Assembly (NCBI RefSeq): GCF_000715075.1
Contig: NC_134082.1
Coordinates: 194,297,948-194,361,947, forward strand
Length of the DNA: 64,000 nucleotides
Reading direction: 5' to 3'
From: Nicotiana tabacum
Lineage: Eukaryota > Streptophyta > Magnoliopsida > Solanales > Solanaceae
The notes below the pieces were generated by a model. That model ran no database searches. It was not told where the DNA came from and was given only the letters and a program-made list of their open reading frames with translations. Below, piece after piece: positions 33,561 through 46,234 of this stretch (its first letter is position 1; each line of letters starts with the position of its first letter). The translations under genes and the position numbers were made by a program.

Positions 33561-36160
33561 GGGTAACGTGAGTACACCAACTCAGTAAGTAACAGATATA
33601 AATAAGGATCTGAGAAGTAGTGATGAGCTATGCAAATACAGTTATCTCAATAACTTTCAAATAAGAGTAGTCATACTTTCAAGTTAACAGTTTAAATCAC
33701 ATCAGTACGTACTCAATAAACTAGATATCAAATTTGACTGAGCAATAAATAATATCTTCCAATAATTTTTAAAATAGTGATATGACATCTGCGATGCAAC
33801 AGTAATGAAGTAAATGTATTTTCTCAGAATAACATTCACTCTGTCCTCCCATTCACTCCAACCTTACAATCACTCATTCCACACATTCACTCATTCCTCC
33901 AGTCGCTCAGCACTCGGCACTCGCACTCAGTAGGTATCTGTGCTCACTAGGGGTGTGCACAAACTCCGAAGGATCTCCTTCAGCCCAAACACTATAACAT
34001 GCCACCTCGTGGCATAAATCACTCAGGCCCTCGGCCTCAATCAATCATAAATTAGTAACAACATGCTGCGGCGTGCAGCCCGATCTCATAAATATCCTCA
34101 CGAATCAAGCCTCGACCTCACTTAGTCATAAATCAGTAACAACATGCTATGGCGTGCAGTCCAATCCCATAAATATCCTCACAGATCAGGCCCTTGGCCT
34201 CACTCAATCATAAACCTCTCAAGTCACTCGGGCTATCAGTAAAACAAGATGCTCAGCCCAAAACAACATTTCATATGATTCAAAAACAAAGTAATAAAGA
34301 CTGAATTATGAAATCAATAAGTATAGCATGACTGAATATAGATTTTCAATCAGAACAGTGAGGGAATAATAAGTAAAAGGCCACTAAGGGTCCAAACAGT
34401 TCTGGCACAAGGCCCAAACTTGGCATTCAGCCCAATTTATAGAAACTCTTTCCAAAACACATAAGTATCATATAGTTTCAGTCAAATATGTAACTTTATA
34501 GTTGCTACGGGATGGACCAAGTCACAATCCCCAGTGGTGTACGCCCACACGCCCGTCACCTAGCATGTGCGTCACCTCCAAAACAGTTATACGACACAAT
34601 GTCCGGGGTTTCATACCCTCATGACCAGATTTATAACCGTTACTTACCTCAATCCGAGCAAAATCTTACTCCGCAATGTCTTTTCCCCTCAAATCGGCCT
34701 CCAAATGTCCTGAATCTAGTCATAATAATTCAATTCAGTCAATAAAAAATATAGAAATTAATTCCAAATGAAATTCTACATTTTCCATTAAAAATCTGAA
34801 ATTGCACTAAAATTTGTCAGAGGGGCCCACGTCTCGGAACCCGACAAAGATTATGGAATATGAACCCCCATCCAACCACGAGTCCAACCATACAAATTTT
34901 ACCAAAATCCGACAACAATTCGGCCTCCAAATCATTAAATCTCATTTTCAAATCCCTAGGCCCAAATTCTCGATTTACACCTCAAAAACACATAATCTAG
35001 CCGGGATATTCAATCATAATTCAATAATATTGACTAACAATGATCACAAGGGACTTATCTCAAGAATTCCCGTGATTTCTCGCTCAAAATTGCCAAAATC
35101 CGAGCTTTGAAGTCAAAAAAATGACCTAAAAAATCATGCTCAAAATGGCTATTATTTACGGGTACTGTTCACAATTTATGGGTACTGTTCATAGGGTACT
35201 GTTCACAATTTACTGTTCCCAAAAAATCTCGCTCAAAATGGCACTATATACGGTACTGTTCACAGACACTGTTCACATGCTGTAGAAAAAATCAGCAACT
35301 GTCCAAAGAGAAAAATTCAGCAGTTTTTTTATCCGTTAACCTTCCGAAATCCACCCGAGGCCGTTGGGACTTTAACAATATGCATCAACCAGTCCCAAAA
35401 CATGATACGAACTTAGTCAAAACCTCAAATAACATCAAAAAATGCTAAAACCGTGAATCACACCCCAATTCATGCCCAATGAAACTAAAAATGTCCAACT
35501 TCTATATTCGATGCAAAAACCTATCAAATTAAGTCCGATTGAGTTTAAATTTTTCACACAAGTCATAAATGACACAACAAAGCTATGAAAATTTCAGAAC
35601 TGGATTCCAACCCCGATATCAAAAAGTCAACCATCGGTCAAACTTTCCAAAAATCTTCTATTTTCCAACTTTCACCAAAATGCGCCGAATTTTCCTATAG
35701 ACTTCCAAATCCAAATCCGAACATGTGCCTAAGTCCAAAATCACCATACGAAACTATTGGAATCATCAAAATTCCATTCTGGGGTCTTTTTCTCAAAAGT
35801 CAAATCTCTGGTCAAACTCAAGAAATCTTTAGCCTTAGATTTCTAGATTCTGTTGAATGGCGATAACTTGATCTAGGGACCTCCGAATTCGATTTTGGCC
35901 ATATGACCAAGTCCCAAATCACGATACGGAACTACCAGATTGGTCAAACTTTTATCTGGGTTCGTTTGCTCAAAATGTTGACCGAAGTCAACTCAGTTGA
36001 GTTTTAAAGCTCTAATTCACATCCATTTTTTCACATAAAAACCTTCCGGAAAATTATATGGACTGTGCACGCAAGTCGAGGAATTATTGATACAGCTTTT
36101 CAAGGTCTTAAAGTACCGAGATGATTATTTAATTTAAAGATGACATTTTGGGTCATCACA
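33561..36160 (-). repeat. 3' LTR of element C (truncated by A2)
   Basis: On the minus strand it starts TGTGATGACCC at 36,160. It aligns with 40,561-43,268, minus a 128-base insertion present only in the other LTR. It contains clustered ACTGTTCA words (35,150-35,280) and a 2-3 copy tandem repeat of about 100 bases (34,010-34,220; gccacctcgtggc, gcggcgtgcag). Frames at 34,512-35,110 and 35,585-35,866 are LTR sequence, repeated at 41,819-42,109. Confidence 0.88.
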
Positions 36161-36177
36161 TTCTCCACCTCTAAAAC
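36161..36177 (-). other. polypurine tract of element C
   Basis: Minus-strand GTTTTAGAGGTGGAGAA directly precedes the LTR start; it is identical to the A2 tract and is likewise preceded by a tcgaggacgaat word. Confidence 0.8.
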
Positions 36178-37590
36178 AAACATTCGTCCTCGAACGTACT
36201 AAGAATTATTCTTAGGTTACCAAATTGATGATTTTACTTTTACACAAATATTCATGATTGATTCCACATTACCGCATTCGGCTTAAGTCCGACAACACCA
36301 TTTCAATTGAGATTATTTTCTTTATCCATATTTGTAAACTTTAAGACCAAATTTCTTACACTCCAATCATTTCCAAAAAGGTCCGATTTTCACGTCGACA
36401 CACAATATTAGTCTCGACTGGCTATAGCAACTCATGCCTATGCACCAATCAAATACGAGGTATTATATTTTCCCCCACTTAGGGTCATTAGTCCTCAAAT
36501 GAGAAGTAGAGTCCGTCTCCAAACACATAATGTAACTTATCTCTTTCTTTGCACATCTCAATATCCCAAATTTTTCTAACTCCCAAATTTTTCAGAAATT
36601 TCGGCAGAGTCTCCCCTGTAATTGGGCCTATCCACCTGCTAGAGTAACACCAAAACCACTCCTAATAACACATCCACAACTCAACAAAGCACCATAAAGT
36701 ATATATTAATAAAACTAATCTCCGCATTACAAGCACGACATTATCACAATGATATCTTGACATGAAACATATCATATGTATGACCATAACCACATCTCCA
36801 GTCTTAATAGTTGTTCATAAAAGGTTAAAACATCACCAATTAATCTCATGTTAACAAAATCTCGTTTCAAACCTCCAGTTTACTAACAACGAGGCACGAA
36901 GATCTTATAATTACTTAATTAACGAGTAACAATTTACATCCCCTGGACACTCACCTCGTAGTGTAAAACTCAATAATTACAATACAAATCTGGCAAATTA
37001 TGCACAAAGATATTCATACAAGAATTTTCAAATGAGTCTAATAGGCATGACTCCCTATAAGTACTATAGTACAAATTTTAATTTCATAAAGGGATCATTT
37101 AAACACATAATCTTTTTTTCACCGCAAGGACCTCGTCCTTATATAACATCTACAGCAGCTTGTAGCCCGGTTTAAATATTTTTCATTATATTAAAATGCA
37201 AGGATCTCATCCTCAGTTCTGAATCACAAGTATTCTGCACCACGTGCCAATCGAAATATTTCATTTTCTTCTTCTAAATATTTTCCATTTAACAAAATCA
37301 CAATACATAATGATAGACATAACCATCTTCATCGAATCTCCCAACAGGAGCATTCACATAAGCAGATTTCAGAATTACAAAGCTCACTCATAAGTGGAGT
37401 ACAATAGGAGGACTTGCCTCGATACTGAGAACCGAATCAAGTTAAGAAAATTGTTGCTTTATAATAATTCAAGACCGTACGTGTAATGACACCATCTGGT
37501 GTTGCGACCTCAGTCATACCATAGAAAATATATCAACGGGTTGGGTCTCCACCTCTAGGAGTCTCACCTCAACTTCTAACATCCTGACCC
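36178..37590 (-). other. non-coding internal region of element C
   Basis: About 1.4 kb between gag remnant and polypurine tract. It has no long frame and no recognisable pol motif on either strand, where an autonomous element would carry about 3.5 kb of pol. Origin unknown. Confidence 0.6.
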
Positions 37591-39245
37591 CTACCTCTGG
37601 CTGGTCATGTAAGTGGAGTAGTAACTGCAATGAGGCATGTATTCTGAGTGCTTTTATAAAATATGCTTCTCCCAAGTCTAGGACAATTTTCCCATGATGT
37701 GCCTAGTACTACCACATTCATAACAATCCCTTTGAGGGTTCAACTGCTCATACTGAGTCTATGCGAGATAACTGGAATAACCATTATACGAAGCTCGTGT
37801 CGGTAGTGCATTAAAAAAACTTACTGGAGCACCCTAAGTAATCAGATATATTGACTGGGCTGGCCGGCTATCCGAGCCCCTGTCATAATGATTTGTAGTT
37901 GTAGAGTAGAATCTGCTGAATCCTTTAAAACCTCAAGACCTATTGGTATCCTTAGCTTCCCCTTTCCTCATCTAGAACACATTCTAACATTTTGGCAATT
38001 TCTACCACTAGCCGAGATGAAGCATCAGCCTGTAGCTTCCCGAGTTGTAAAAAAATTTCAATATCATAATTGAGTCCTTTAATGAGTCTGTGGACTCGCT
38101 CTCTAGCTTAGGAACCAAAGTAGGAGTATGACAGCTAACTTATTGAACCTGATGATATATTCTGACACTGTTATGGTGACCTGACACAACCGTTCAGACC
38201 ACATATACCACATATTATAGAGAATCCGGGAGACAAACTCCTTCAAAAACATTTCTGAGAACTGAGCCGAGTAGGTGGTGTTGCATTGGCTAGTCTGCCC
38301 TCTTCATAGGCTTGCCACAAACACCGGCGACTAATTTCTTCTTTTGCTATGTTGACTCAACACTGCTGAGCTAACCTATTTATTCATATACTCTTCGATT
38401 CTTCTTTGGGGTAACTCTTTCCTCTAATTATGCACAATAATCACAAAAGCATAGCTCCATCAAGATAAATCTTGGCACGAACTACATGGTCCAGAAGATC
38501 GTCAACCACTGTACTTTCTCTGAAGCACCCCAAAATCTGCAACCTTGACTTCCACACTGAGCAAACCTTTTGTAAATGTAAAGTTATTTTTTTTCTAACT
38601 CCTTTGAAACTGAAGTATTGGATTATTAAGAAGGCAGACATACCGCAAGTCCTAACCTTATCCCCTGCATGTCTCAGGCCTTAAATATGTGTAAATTATT
38701 GGGGAGCCTTTCAGTACCATATATATATACATTTCAGGTCAAGACTGATATAACATATGACCATTCAATCCATTCATTGATAGTAGACATCCCCATTTGG
38801 TAGACATCCCTATTTTGCACGAAGTCATGGGTCACAACGTTTGATAATCCACAATGTTGACATTTGTAACTCATATAAATCAACTAGAAGTCAAGGTCCA
38901 TTGCACCCCTACATGATTCACTGGGTGATCTTCTCAATACGTCCGCATCTTCAGACGGAACTATAACGGGTCTAGTAAATACCTTATCTTTCCACCACCT
39001 CTTGGCAGAACCCGTCATCTGAGACATAGTAAAATCAACCTATATTGCTTTCAACTATTCCCATATTCTGCAATACTTCATGGCAGTGATTCAGAAAATC
39101 CTGTGGGTCCTTAGAAGGTGTACCACTAAAATGGACTAGAAATAGCTAGGTAAACTTATCCAATCTCAGCAAAGCCTCAAAAGACAAGGCAGGCATGTCA
39201 TCGGCCCGTGCCGCAATAACTGGTTGAGCTGCCCCAACAGGATGA
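37591..39245 (-). pseudogene. gag: decayed gag of element C
   Basis: Read on the minus strand, 39,230-38,990 gives fragments equivalent to the A1/A2 gag domain (SGTPSKDPQDFLNHCHEVLQ, then GSAKRWWKD). A break of roughly 300 bases of other sequence (about 38,960-38,690) follows. Gag resumes at about 38,260 (EMFLKEFVSR, VTITVSEY). A knuckle remnant at 37,728-37,681 reads CYECGSTRHIMGKL, keeping two Cys and His but not the final Cys. Many stops and shifts. It proves common descent with family A gag but cannot make protein. Confidence 0.75.
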
Positions 39246-39979
39246 GATTAAGCTAAATCCTTCATAAGCTAATGCAACACAACCCATCTAATTCCTCAAA
39301 CAATTGCAACTCTCGCATTCATCCTCGTAACAATCAAGCCCACTCTCATAAGCAATCCAAACTCAAATTGCAACACATATATTTCACTGGTAAAAGAGGA
39401 CTGCCAACCAACAACATAAGGATCACACAAACTTCAGAACATCCCGCAGGAGATTATCCACTTGTTTAGCCTTAAACTGGTATCTCTGTATACTCTTCCA
39501 TAATCATAACTATTACACAATCACTTAACCCCCCTCTGAGTCTGAACTCATAACCTAACATGAAGATTTGCTCCGCTCCACAACTAAACTACACGAGAGG
39601 TTCTTCAATACACCCATAACTCGAGGCCATATTCCAACTCAAGACAGAAGTCAAACACCTAATAACCCTTGCTACATCCTCAGCAAGCTCTTCCTGTCAC
39701 ATTTGAACAATTTGAACACATCTCGCAATCAAATCATACTCATCCCTAGTGATCCAGTCACAAATCCCACCAGTAAGGACACAAATGTACATATAAATCC
39801 CAAATGCACGTGCTCACACAATCAAAATCTCAGTACTTAAGCCACAGACAAAACCTAGCCTCAAGTCCTCCAGACTTGCCCAACATCACACACAGAAATC
39901 ATATCTCGTACCTCATCCAAGGAATCACAAGCTGTCTATGCACAGCAGATACCGAGCGCTCATGTGCGCACACGAATGC

Positions 39980-40174
39980 GTGGAAGGAATTCAAGGAATT
40001 ATGCTTCAAGTTTAATCAATGTCACACGATAAGAATTCAAGAATGTGGAATTTCCTAAAGGGTTCTGCAGCCTCTCGAAGATAAGTACAGACGTCTCCGT
40101 ACCGATCCGCAAGACTCTACTAAACCTGCTTATGACTAGTGAGACCTATGTAACCTAGTGCTCTGATACCAACT
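39980..40174 (-). promoter_or_regulatory. primer site and conserved leader of element C
   Basis: Minus-strand TTGGTATCAGAG (40,172-40,161) follows the LTR end GGGTCGTGACA. The leader keeps ggtctcac, gtttagtagagtct, ggatcggtacgg and AGACGTCT in the same order as A1, A2 and B, although the downstream gag is destroyed. Confidence 0.8.
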
Positions 40175-43100
40175 TGTCACGACCCAAAATCTGACCTGTC
40201 GTGATGGCGCCTATCGTGGTACAAGGCAAGCCTCAACTCAACATCTCAACACAGTAGAACTTTTAAATAATGGCGAAAGCAGTTAATATTAAATAAAACC
40301 TTTTAGAACAGAATATAACTCCAAAAGTACTAAACAATCCATCTCCAAAAACCGGTGTCACTGAGTGCATGGGCATCTAAATGATAACAACATCCGACTG
40401 ATAAAACACTGTCTGGAAATATAGAACAGTACAACATGAAAGGAAAGGAGAGTCAAGGTCAGCGAATGCCATGCAGCTACCTCAATAGTCTCATGAGTCT
40501 GACTCCTCAATCAGCAACCGCTGTGACCAGAAGTGTCTAGATCTGTACATGAGGTACAAGGGGTAACGTGAGTACACCAACTCAGTAAGTAATATAAATA
40601 AATAAGGAACTAAGAAGTAGTGACGAGCTATGCAAATACAGTTATCTCAATAACTTTCAAATAAGAGTAGTCATACATTCAATTTAACAGTTTAAGTCAC
40701 ATCAGTACGTACTCAATAAACCAAATATCAAATTTGACTGAGCAGTAAATAATATCTTCCAATAATTTTCAAAATAGTGATATGAGATCTACGATGCAAC
40801 AGTAATGAAGTAAATGTATTTTCTCAGAATAACAGTCACTCTGTCATTCTATTCACTCCAACCTTACAATCACTCATTTATCACATTCACTCATTCCTCT
40901 CATAAGCTCAGCACTCGGCACTCGCACTCAGTAGGTACATGCACTCATTGGGGTATGTACAGACTCCGGAGGGGGTTCCTTCAGCCCAAGCGCTATAACA
41001 AGCCACCTCGTGGCATAAATCACTCAGTCCCTCAGCCCCACTCAATCATAAATCAGTAACAACATGTTGCGGCGTGTAGCCCAATCCCATAAATATCCTC
41101 ACAGATCAGGCCCTTGGCCTCACTCAATCATAAATCAGTAACAATATGTTGCGGCGTGCAACCCGATCCCTTAAATATCCTCACAGATCAGGCCCTTGGC
41201 CTCACTCAGTCATAAACCTCTCAAGTCACTCGGGCTATCAGTAAAACAAGATACTCAGCCCAAAACAACATTTCATATGTTTCAAAAACAGAGTAATCAA
41301 GACTGAACTATGAAATCAGCAAGTATAGCATGACTGAATATAGATTTTCGATTAGAACAGTGAGGGGATAATAAGTAAAAGGCCCCTAAGGTTCCAAACA
41401 GTTCTGGCACAAGGCCCAAACTTGGCATTCACAATTTATAAAAACTCTTTCTAAAACACATAAGTATCATATAGTTTCAGTCAAATACGCAACTTTATAG
41501 TTGCTACGGGACGGGCCAAGTCACAATCCCCAACGATGTACGCCCACACGCCTGTCACCTAGCATGTGCATCACCTCCAAAATAGTCATACCACACAATG
41601 TCCGGGGTTTCATACCCTTAGGACCAGATTTATAACCGTTACTTACCTCAATCCGAGCAAAATCTTACTCCGCAATGTCTTTTCCGCTCAAATCGGCCTC
41701 CAAATATCCCGAATCTAGCCACAATAATTTGATTCAGTCAATAAAAAATATAGGAATTAATTACACATGGAATTCTACATTTTCCATTAAAAATCCGAAA
41801 TTACACTAAAATTCGCCCGTGGGGCCCACATCTCGGAACCCGATAAAAATTATGGAATATGAACCCTCATCTAACCACGAGTCCAACCATACAAATTTTA
41901 CCAAAATCCAACAACAATTCAGCCTCCAAATCATTAAATCTCATTTTCAAATCCCTAGGCCCAAATTCTCGATTTACACCTCAAAAACACGTAATCTAGC
42001 CGGGATATTCGATAATAATTCAATAATATTGACTAACAATGATCACAAGGGACTTACCTCAAGAATTCCCGTGATTTCTCGCCCAAAATTGCCAAAATCC
42101 GAGCTTTGAAGTCAAAAAATTGACCCAAAACCCGAACTACTGGACTTAAATCTGTCCAGAAATTTCGGTACTGTTCATGGACTGTTCACATACAGTGTTC
42201 ATGGGTACTATTTACGGGTACTATTCACAAACACTGTTCACATGCTATAGAAAAAATCAGTAACTGTTCAAAGAGAAAAATTCAGCAGCTTTTTTTTATT
42301 TTATCCGTTAACTTTCTGAAATCCACCCGAGGCCCTCAGGACTTTAATAAAATGCATCAACCAGTTCTAAAACATGAAACGAACTTAGTCGAAACCTCAA
42401 GTCACATCGAAAAATGCTAAAACCGTGAATCACACCCCAATTCAGGCCTAATGAAACTAAGAACGTCCAACTTCTATATTCGATGCAAGAACCTATCAAA
42501 TTAAGTTCGATTGACTTCAAATTTTGCACACAAGTCATAAATGACACAACGAAGCTATAAAAAAATTTTGAACTGGATTTCGACCCTGATATCAGAAAGT
42601 CAACCCTCAGTCAAACTTTCCAAAAATCTCTCCACCGTACTTTCGGTGCGACCACTAAAGAATTGCTTATACACTAAACAACTGCTTATATACAGAGACT
42701 TTAGGGCTTGTTGGAGCTTCGGAGCGTAACGAATCGAAGGCGAAGACAGATCAAGCTTCTATTTTTCAACTTTCGCCAAAATGCGCAGAATTATCCTACA
42801 GACTTCCAAATCCAAATCCGAACATGTGCCTAAGTCCAAAATCACCATACGAAACTATTGGAATCATCAAAATTTCATTCCAAGGTCTTTTTCTCAAAAG
42901 TTAAATTTTCGGTCAAACTTAAGAAAATCTTTAGCCTTAGATTTCTAGATACCGTTAAATGGCGATAATTTGATCTACGGACCTCCGAATTCGATTTCGG
43001 GCATATGACCAAGTCCCAAATTATGATACGGAACTACCGGAATGGTCAAAACTTTTATCCGAGTTCGTTTGCTCGAAATGTTGACCGAAGTCAACTCAGT

Positions 43101-43268
43101 TGAGTTTTAAAGCTCTAATTCACAATTTAATCCATTTTTTCACATAAAAACCTTCTGGAAAATTGTACGAACTGCGCACGGAAGTCGAAGAATTATTTAT
43201 ACTGCTTTTAAGGTCTTAAAATACCGAGATGATTATTTAATTTAAAGATGACATTTTGGGTCATCACA
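40175..43268 (-). repeat. 5' LTR of element C (3.09 kb)
   Basis: Minus-strand start TGTGATGACCC (43,268) and end GGGTCGTGACA (40,175). Tandem tracts at about 40,995-41,220 match those in the 3' LTR. It carries a 128-base insertion at 42,629-42,756 that the 3' LTR lacks. Confidence 0.9.
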
Positions 43269-43793
43269 CAGAGTAAGTGACTAAGTAAATTTTACTCTTC
43301 TTTTTCGGAAGAATGAATATATCTTCGTACCACTTCCTAAATTAAATCCTCTTTTCGTTGCAATTATTCTCTGTTTAAGCAAATTATTCGATGTTTGGTA
43401 AATCGTGTTTTCTTGTCGCCATTTCTTGATAAGTGTATAACCCAAAAATAACATCTATGGTTTTATACAATTAAATCTATAGAAAAGGAGGGTTAATCAA
43501 AGTCAATATTAATATTCAATAACATATCTAGTACTTTTATGACGAATATTTAATGTATGCTATTAGAGGGGAGTAAATTAGAACAATAATGGAACAATCA
43601 TGGCTTGGAAATGTAAAAGGTAGCAATAAATGGCAGTAAATAACATTTTGGTAATAAATGAGACAAAGATCATCAGACAAGGGAGAAATTTTCTACCGAT
43701 CTTTCTAACAATGATGAAAATATGGAAGAATCGATCGGAATTTTGGGAAAATGTATTAGGGTTCATGTGAAAGAGAAGAGAGAAGGGAGGATC
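43269..43793. other. unassigned AT-rich DNA
   Basis: Nothing recognisable. It is the right flank of element C and the left flank of the CACTA-type terminus. The minus-strand frame at 43,578-43,844 has no identifiable motif. Confidence 0.4.
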
Positions 43794-44260
43794 CACTACT
43801 AAAACATCCAATTTCCGACGAAAAAAAGTAGTCGGAAAATACATAAAAATTTATTTTTCAATTTTTAATAACAGTTACGACTAATATTCCGTCTATATCT
43901 GTCGTAAATTTTGGCGGAAAATTCCGCACCACTGTTAGCGACCAATTCAGTGGGAAATAACTTTTTCTAAAAAAAAAAAGCGACCGATTCGGTCGAAATT
44001 TTTTAGTAAAACGAGGTTGACTGCTTTGACCAAATTACCGACTGAATCAGTCGGAAAGGTTTTTTAAAAACCCTACCAACGAACATCTTTCTTTTCCTTT
44101 CCCTCTTTTCTTCTTTCTCTCACTCAAACTTCCCTTACCCAAACCCACCGCTTCCACCAACCAGCGGCACTCGCCGGCGCCACTGAAGCTCCGTCGAGAC
44201 TCTGCCTCCATTGCCACCAACCCGCTGAAGCTCCGTCTCCACTGCCAGGTAAGTTTTCTT
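43794..44260 (+). mobile_element. CACTA-type transposon terminus with subterminal palindromes and leader exon
   Basis: The sequence starts CACTACTAAAA, the signature end of CACTA elements. Subterminal repeats follow: a perfect palindrome CGACCGA-t-TCGGTCG at about 43,982 and CCGACTGA-a-TCAGTCGG near 44,038, plus partial copies (gcgaccaattcagtgg). After 44,085 a CT- and CCA-rich segment looks like a leader exon and ends in a splice-donor-like CAGGTAAG at about 44,247. No transposase and no opposite terminus was found, so the element is probably truncated before or at the copia LTR (44,889). Confidence 0.65.
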
Positions 44261-44888
44261 TGGTTGTTTAAAATTTTTATTAAATCACATCACATTTGTC
44301 TGTCTCTAATTTTTTTCCTGTCTAATTAGTACAAATAAGAAAATTAAGAGTTCATTTTTTACGTCTTGCTTGTATTTCTCTTGCTAGTCTTCTTCTTTTT
44401 TTGGTCGTTTTGGTTAAATAGATTACAATTCTAGATTGAATTTTGCTGGTATTTTTTTATTATAAGCTCAAATTTTCACCTTTGATGAATGCTTTATTGA
44501 TCCACCAAAATCTTTGTTGTGGAGTTGGTAAATTATAGTATATTCCACTCAATAGTTTAATTCGATAGTCAAATCCAATTATCTCTTACTGAATTTTTTC
44601 TAGTCATTTTAAAATTGTTCTCAACCGTGTGAAATTCCATTTTATTTAGTGTTAAATACTCTAGTTCCTTTGAATGCCCTCCTATATAGAGTAAATTAAT
44701 CCTCAATATTCACTACAAAAATGGCGTTCAGTTTAGGATTATGGGGATATAAATTGAAAAGCATTTATATATTAGTATGTCTCATATTGGTTGAGGGAAT
44801 AGATTATTAGGATTATGGGAGTAAACGTTAAGAGCATTTTAAATATATTAGTATGCCTCACATTGGTTGAGGGGATAGATTATTGTCT
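44261..44888. other. possible CACTA interior, ending in a tandem duplication
   Basis: T-rich, intron-like sequence with no supported frame. At 44,733-44,806 and 44,807-44,882 a unit of about 75 bases (ttaggattatggg...ggttgaggg.atagatta) occurs twice in tandem with about 85-90% identity by eye. The second copy ends six bases before the copia LTR. Confidence 0.45.
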
Positions 44889-46225
44889 TGTTAGAAACTA
44901 AGCGTCCACCAGACTGTATAGAGAACCAGGTTCTCTATAAGTTTTCACTAAAAATACTTATGAACCAAACTGTATAGCGATCTGGTCCTATATCAGTGTC
45001 CACAATGCTAACTACTGAACCAGTATGTAAATGAGACACGGGATAAGTTCCTAGTGTATAGAGAATCAGGTTCTCTAATTGTTCCCACAGTAGCTCGGCA
45101 GTAGATAAAGAACACAGAGGATTTTTACGTGGAAAAATCCCAACTCAAGGGGACAAAAACCACGACCTACATTTGTAGGCTTTCAACTTCACTAAATTGT
45201 AAACAACTATTACAAGCCACTTTGTAATGACTCTATTACAAAGAATTCAACTCAACTAACTTGTGGTACTCTTACCACAAGCCACTTTGTGACTCCCTAG
45301 TTACAAAGACTTTATGTAACTTGTGATGCTCTCACCACAAGCCACTTTGTCACTCAAAAGTTACGAAGGCTTTTACTTACTCTAACTTGTAATAACACTA
45401 TTACAAGCCACTTTATAACTCTCTAGTTACAAAGACTTTAATTTATGACTACACCTAGTCACAACACAAACTGGAGAGTTTACGGATTTTGGGTTTCCTA
45501 AAAATAGCTTCCAAGAAAGCAAGATAGGAGTTACAATGAAGAACATATAACAAAGACTCAACAAACCTAAGGACTTAAGATATCTTCAATCTTGGATCCG
45601 GTCCTTGAGGTTGCAACAGCTTTGTTCTTGAGAGAGGTTTTTGCTGGCACTTGAGAGAATATTTCCTTTTCTGATTTTTCAAGTGTTGAGAAGAATGTCT
45701 TGTGCCTTGCACTAGGTTTATACTACAAAAGACATCACCTTAGTGATGTCAAATTTTTGTTAGTACATGCCTCTTCTCAATGGGAAGTGATTGTTGCACT
45801 GTCTACTGCACTGTTGTGTGTACAGTTGCAGGAAGTCACTTTTTGCAATTGCTTTCCAACTGTACATTTGACTTATACTTCTGTTAGGGGAACAACAAGA
45901 GATTAGGTCCCTAATCTGGTTCTTGTGAATCTAAGGGCACACTGCCCAGATTATCTTGAGTCGATTAACTTGAATGATTGTAGCAGGCATGCTTCAGGTC
46001 CTTCATCTGGTTCTCTCATGAAGTAAGTTATTTACCTTCCTTTATTGTATTTATACGTGTGTGACATCACTTACAATGATGTAATCAAGGTAGGTAAAAA
46101 GCCTTCCACAGAAAGTTGACTTGTTGTATTGTTCCTGTACAATAGCGTGTGCAGACAGCAACTTTCCTGCTGGAGAGTTGACTTCATACAATTTTCTCGG
46201 GAACTGGTAGGGACCTGTTCCCTCA
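44889..46225 (-). repeat. LTR-like end of a minus-strand Ty1/copia element
   Basis: On the plus strand it starts TGTTAGAAACTAAGC, so the minus strand ends in AACA. On the minus strand the block begins TGAGGGAACAGGTCCC at 46,225, though the true LTR may extend to about 46,900. It has repeated agaaccaggttctc words, a minus-strand TATAAATA at 46,055-46,048 and a four-copy internal tandem repeat. The style fits SIRE/Maximus-type copia elements of Solanaceae (recall). Frames at 45,700-45,906 and 46,051-46,338 are not host genes. Confidence 0.6.
45195..45440. repeat. four-copy tandem repeat in copia LTR
   Basis: About 65-base units, each with acaagccactttgt, then ctagttacaaagact and aacttgt. Within units, acttgtaat...attacaag and acttgtggt...accacaag form inverted repeats. 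Confidence 0.85.
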
Positions 46226-46234
46226 GCTGTTCCT

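Larger units (their letters stand above)
33561..43268 (-). mobile_element. Element C: non-autonomous gypsy-type element with gag remnant and no pol
   Basis: On the minus strand: 5' LTR 43,268-40,175, primer site 40,172-40,161, leader, decayed gag, about 1.4 kb of non-coding DNA, polypurine tract 36,177-36,161, 3' LTR 36,160-33,561. The internal region is only about 4 kb, and no protease, RT, RNase H or integrase motif was found in it. The 3' LTR lacks the last 386 bases present in the other LTR because A2 begins there. Right flank is cagag; the left target duplication is gone. Primer site, leader and polypurine tract match family A. Confidence 0.85.

Noticed and set aside
44711..44722. CACTACAAAAAT as a second CACTA terminus
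   Set aside because: No subterminal repeats or partner end nearby; a short match is expected by chance in AT-rich DNA.
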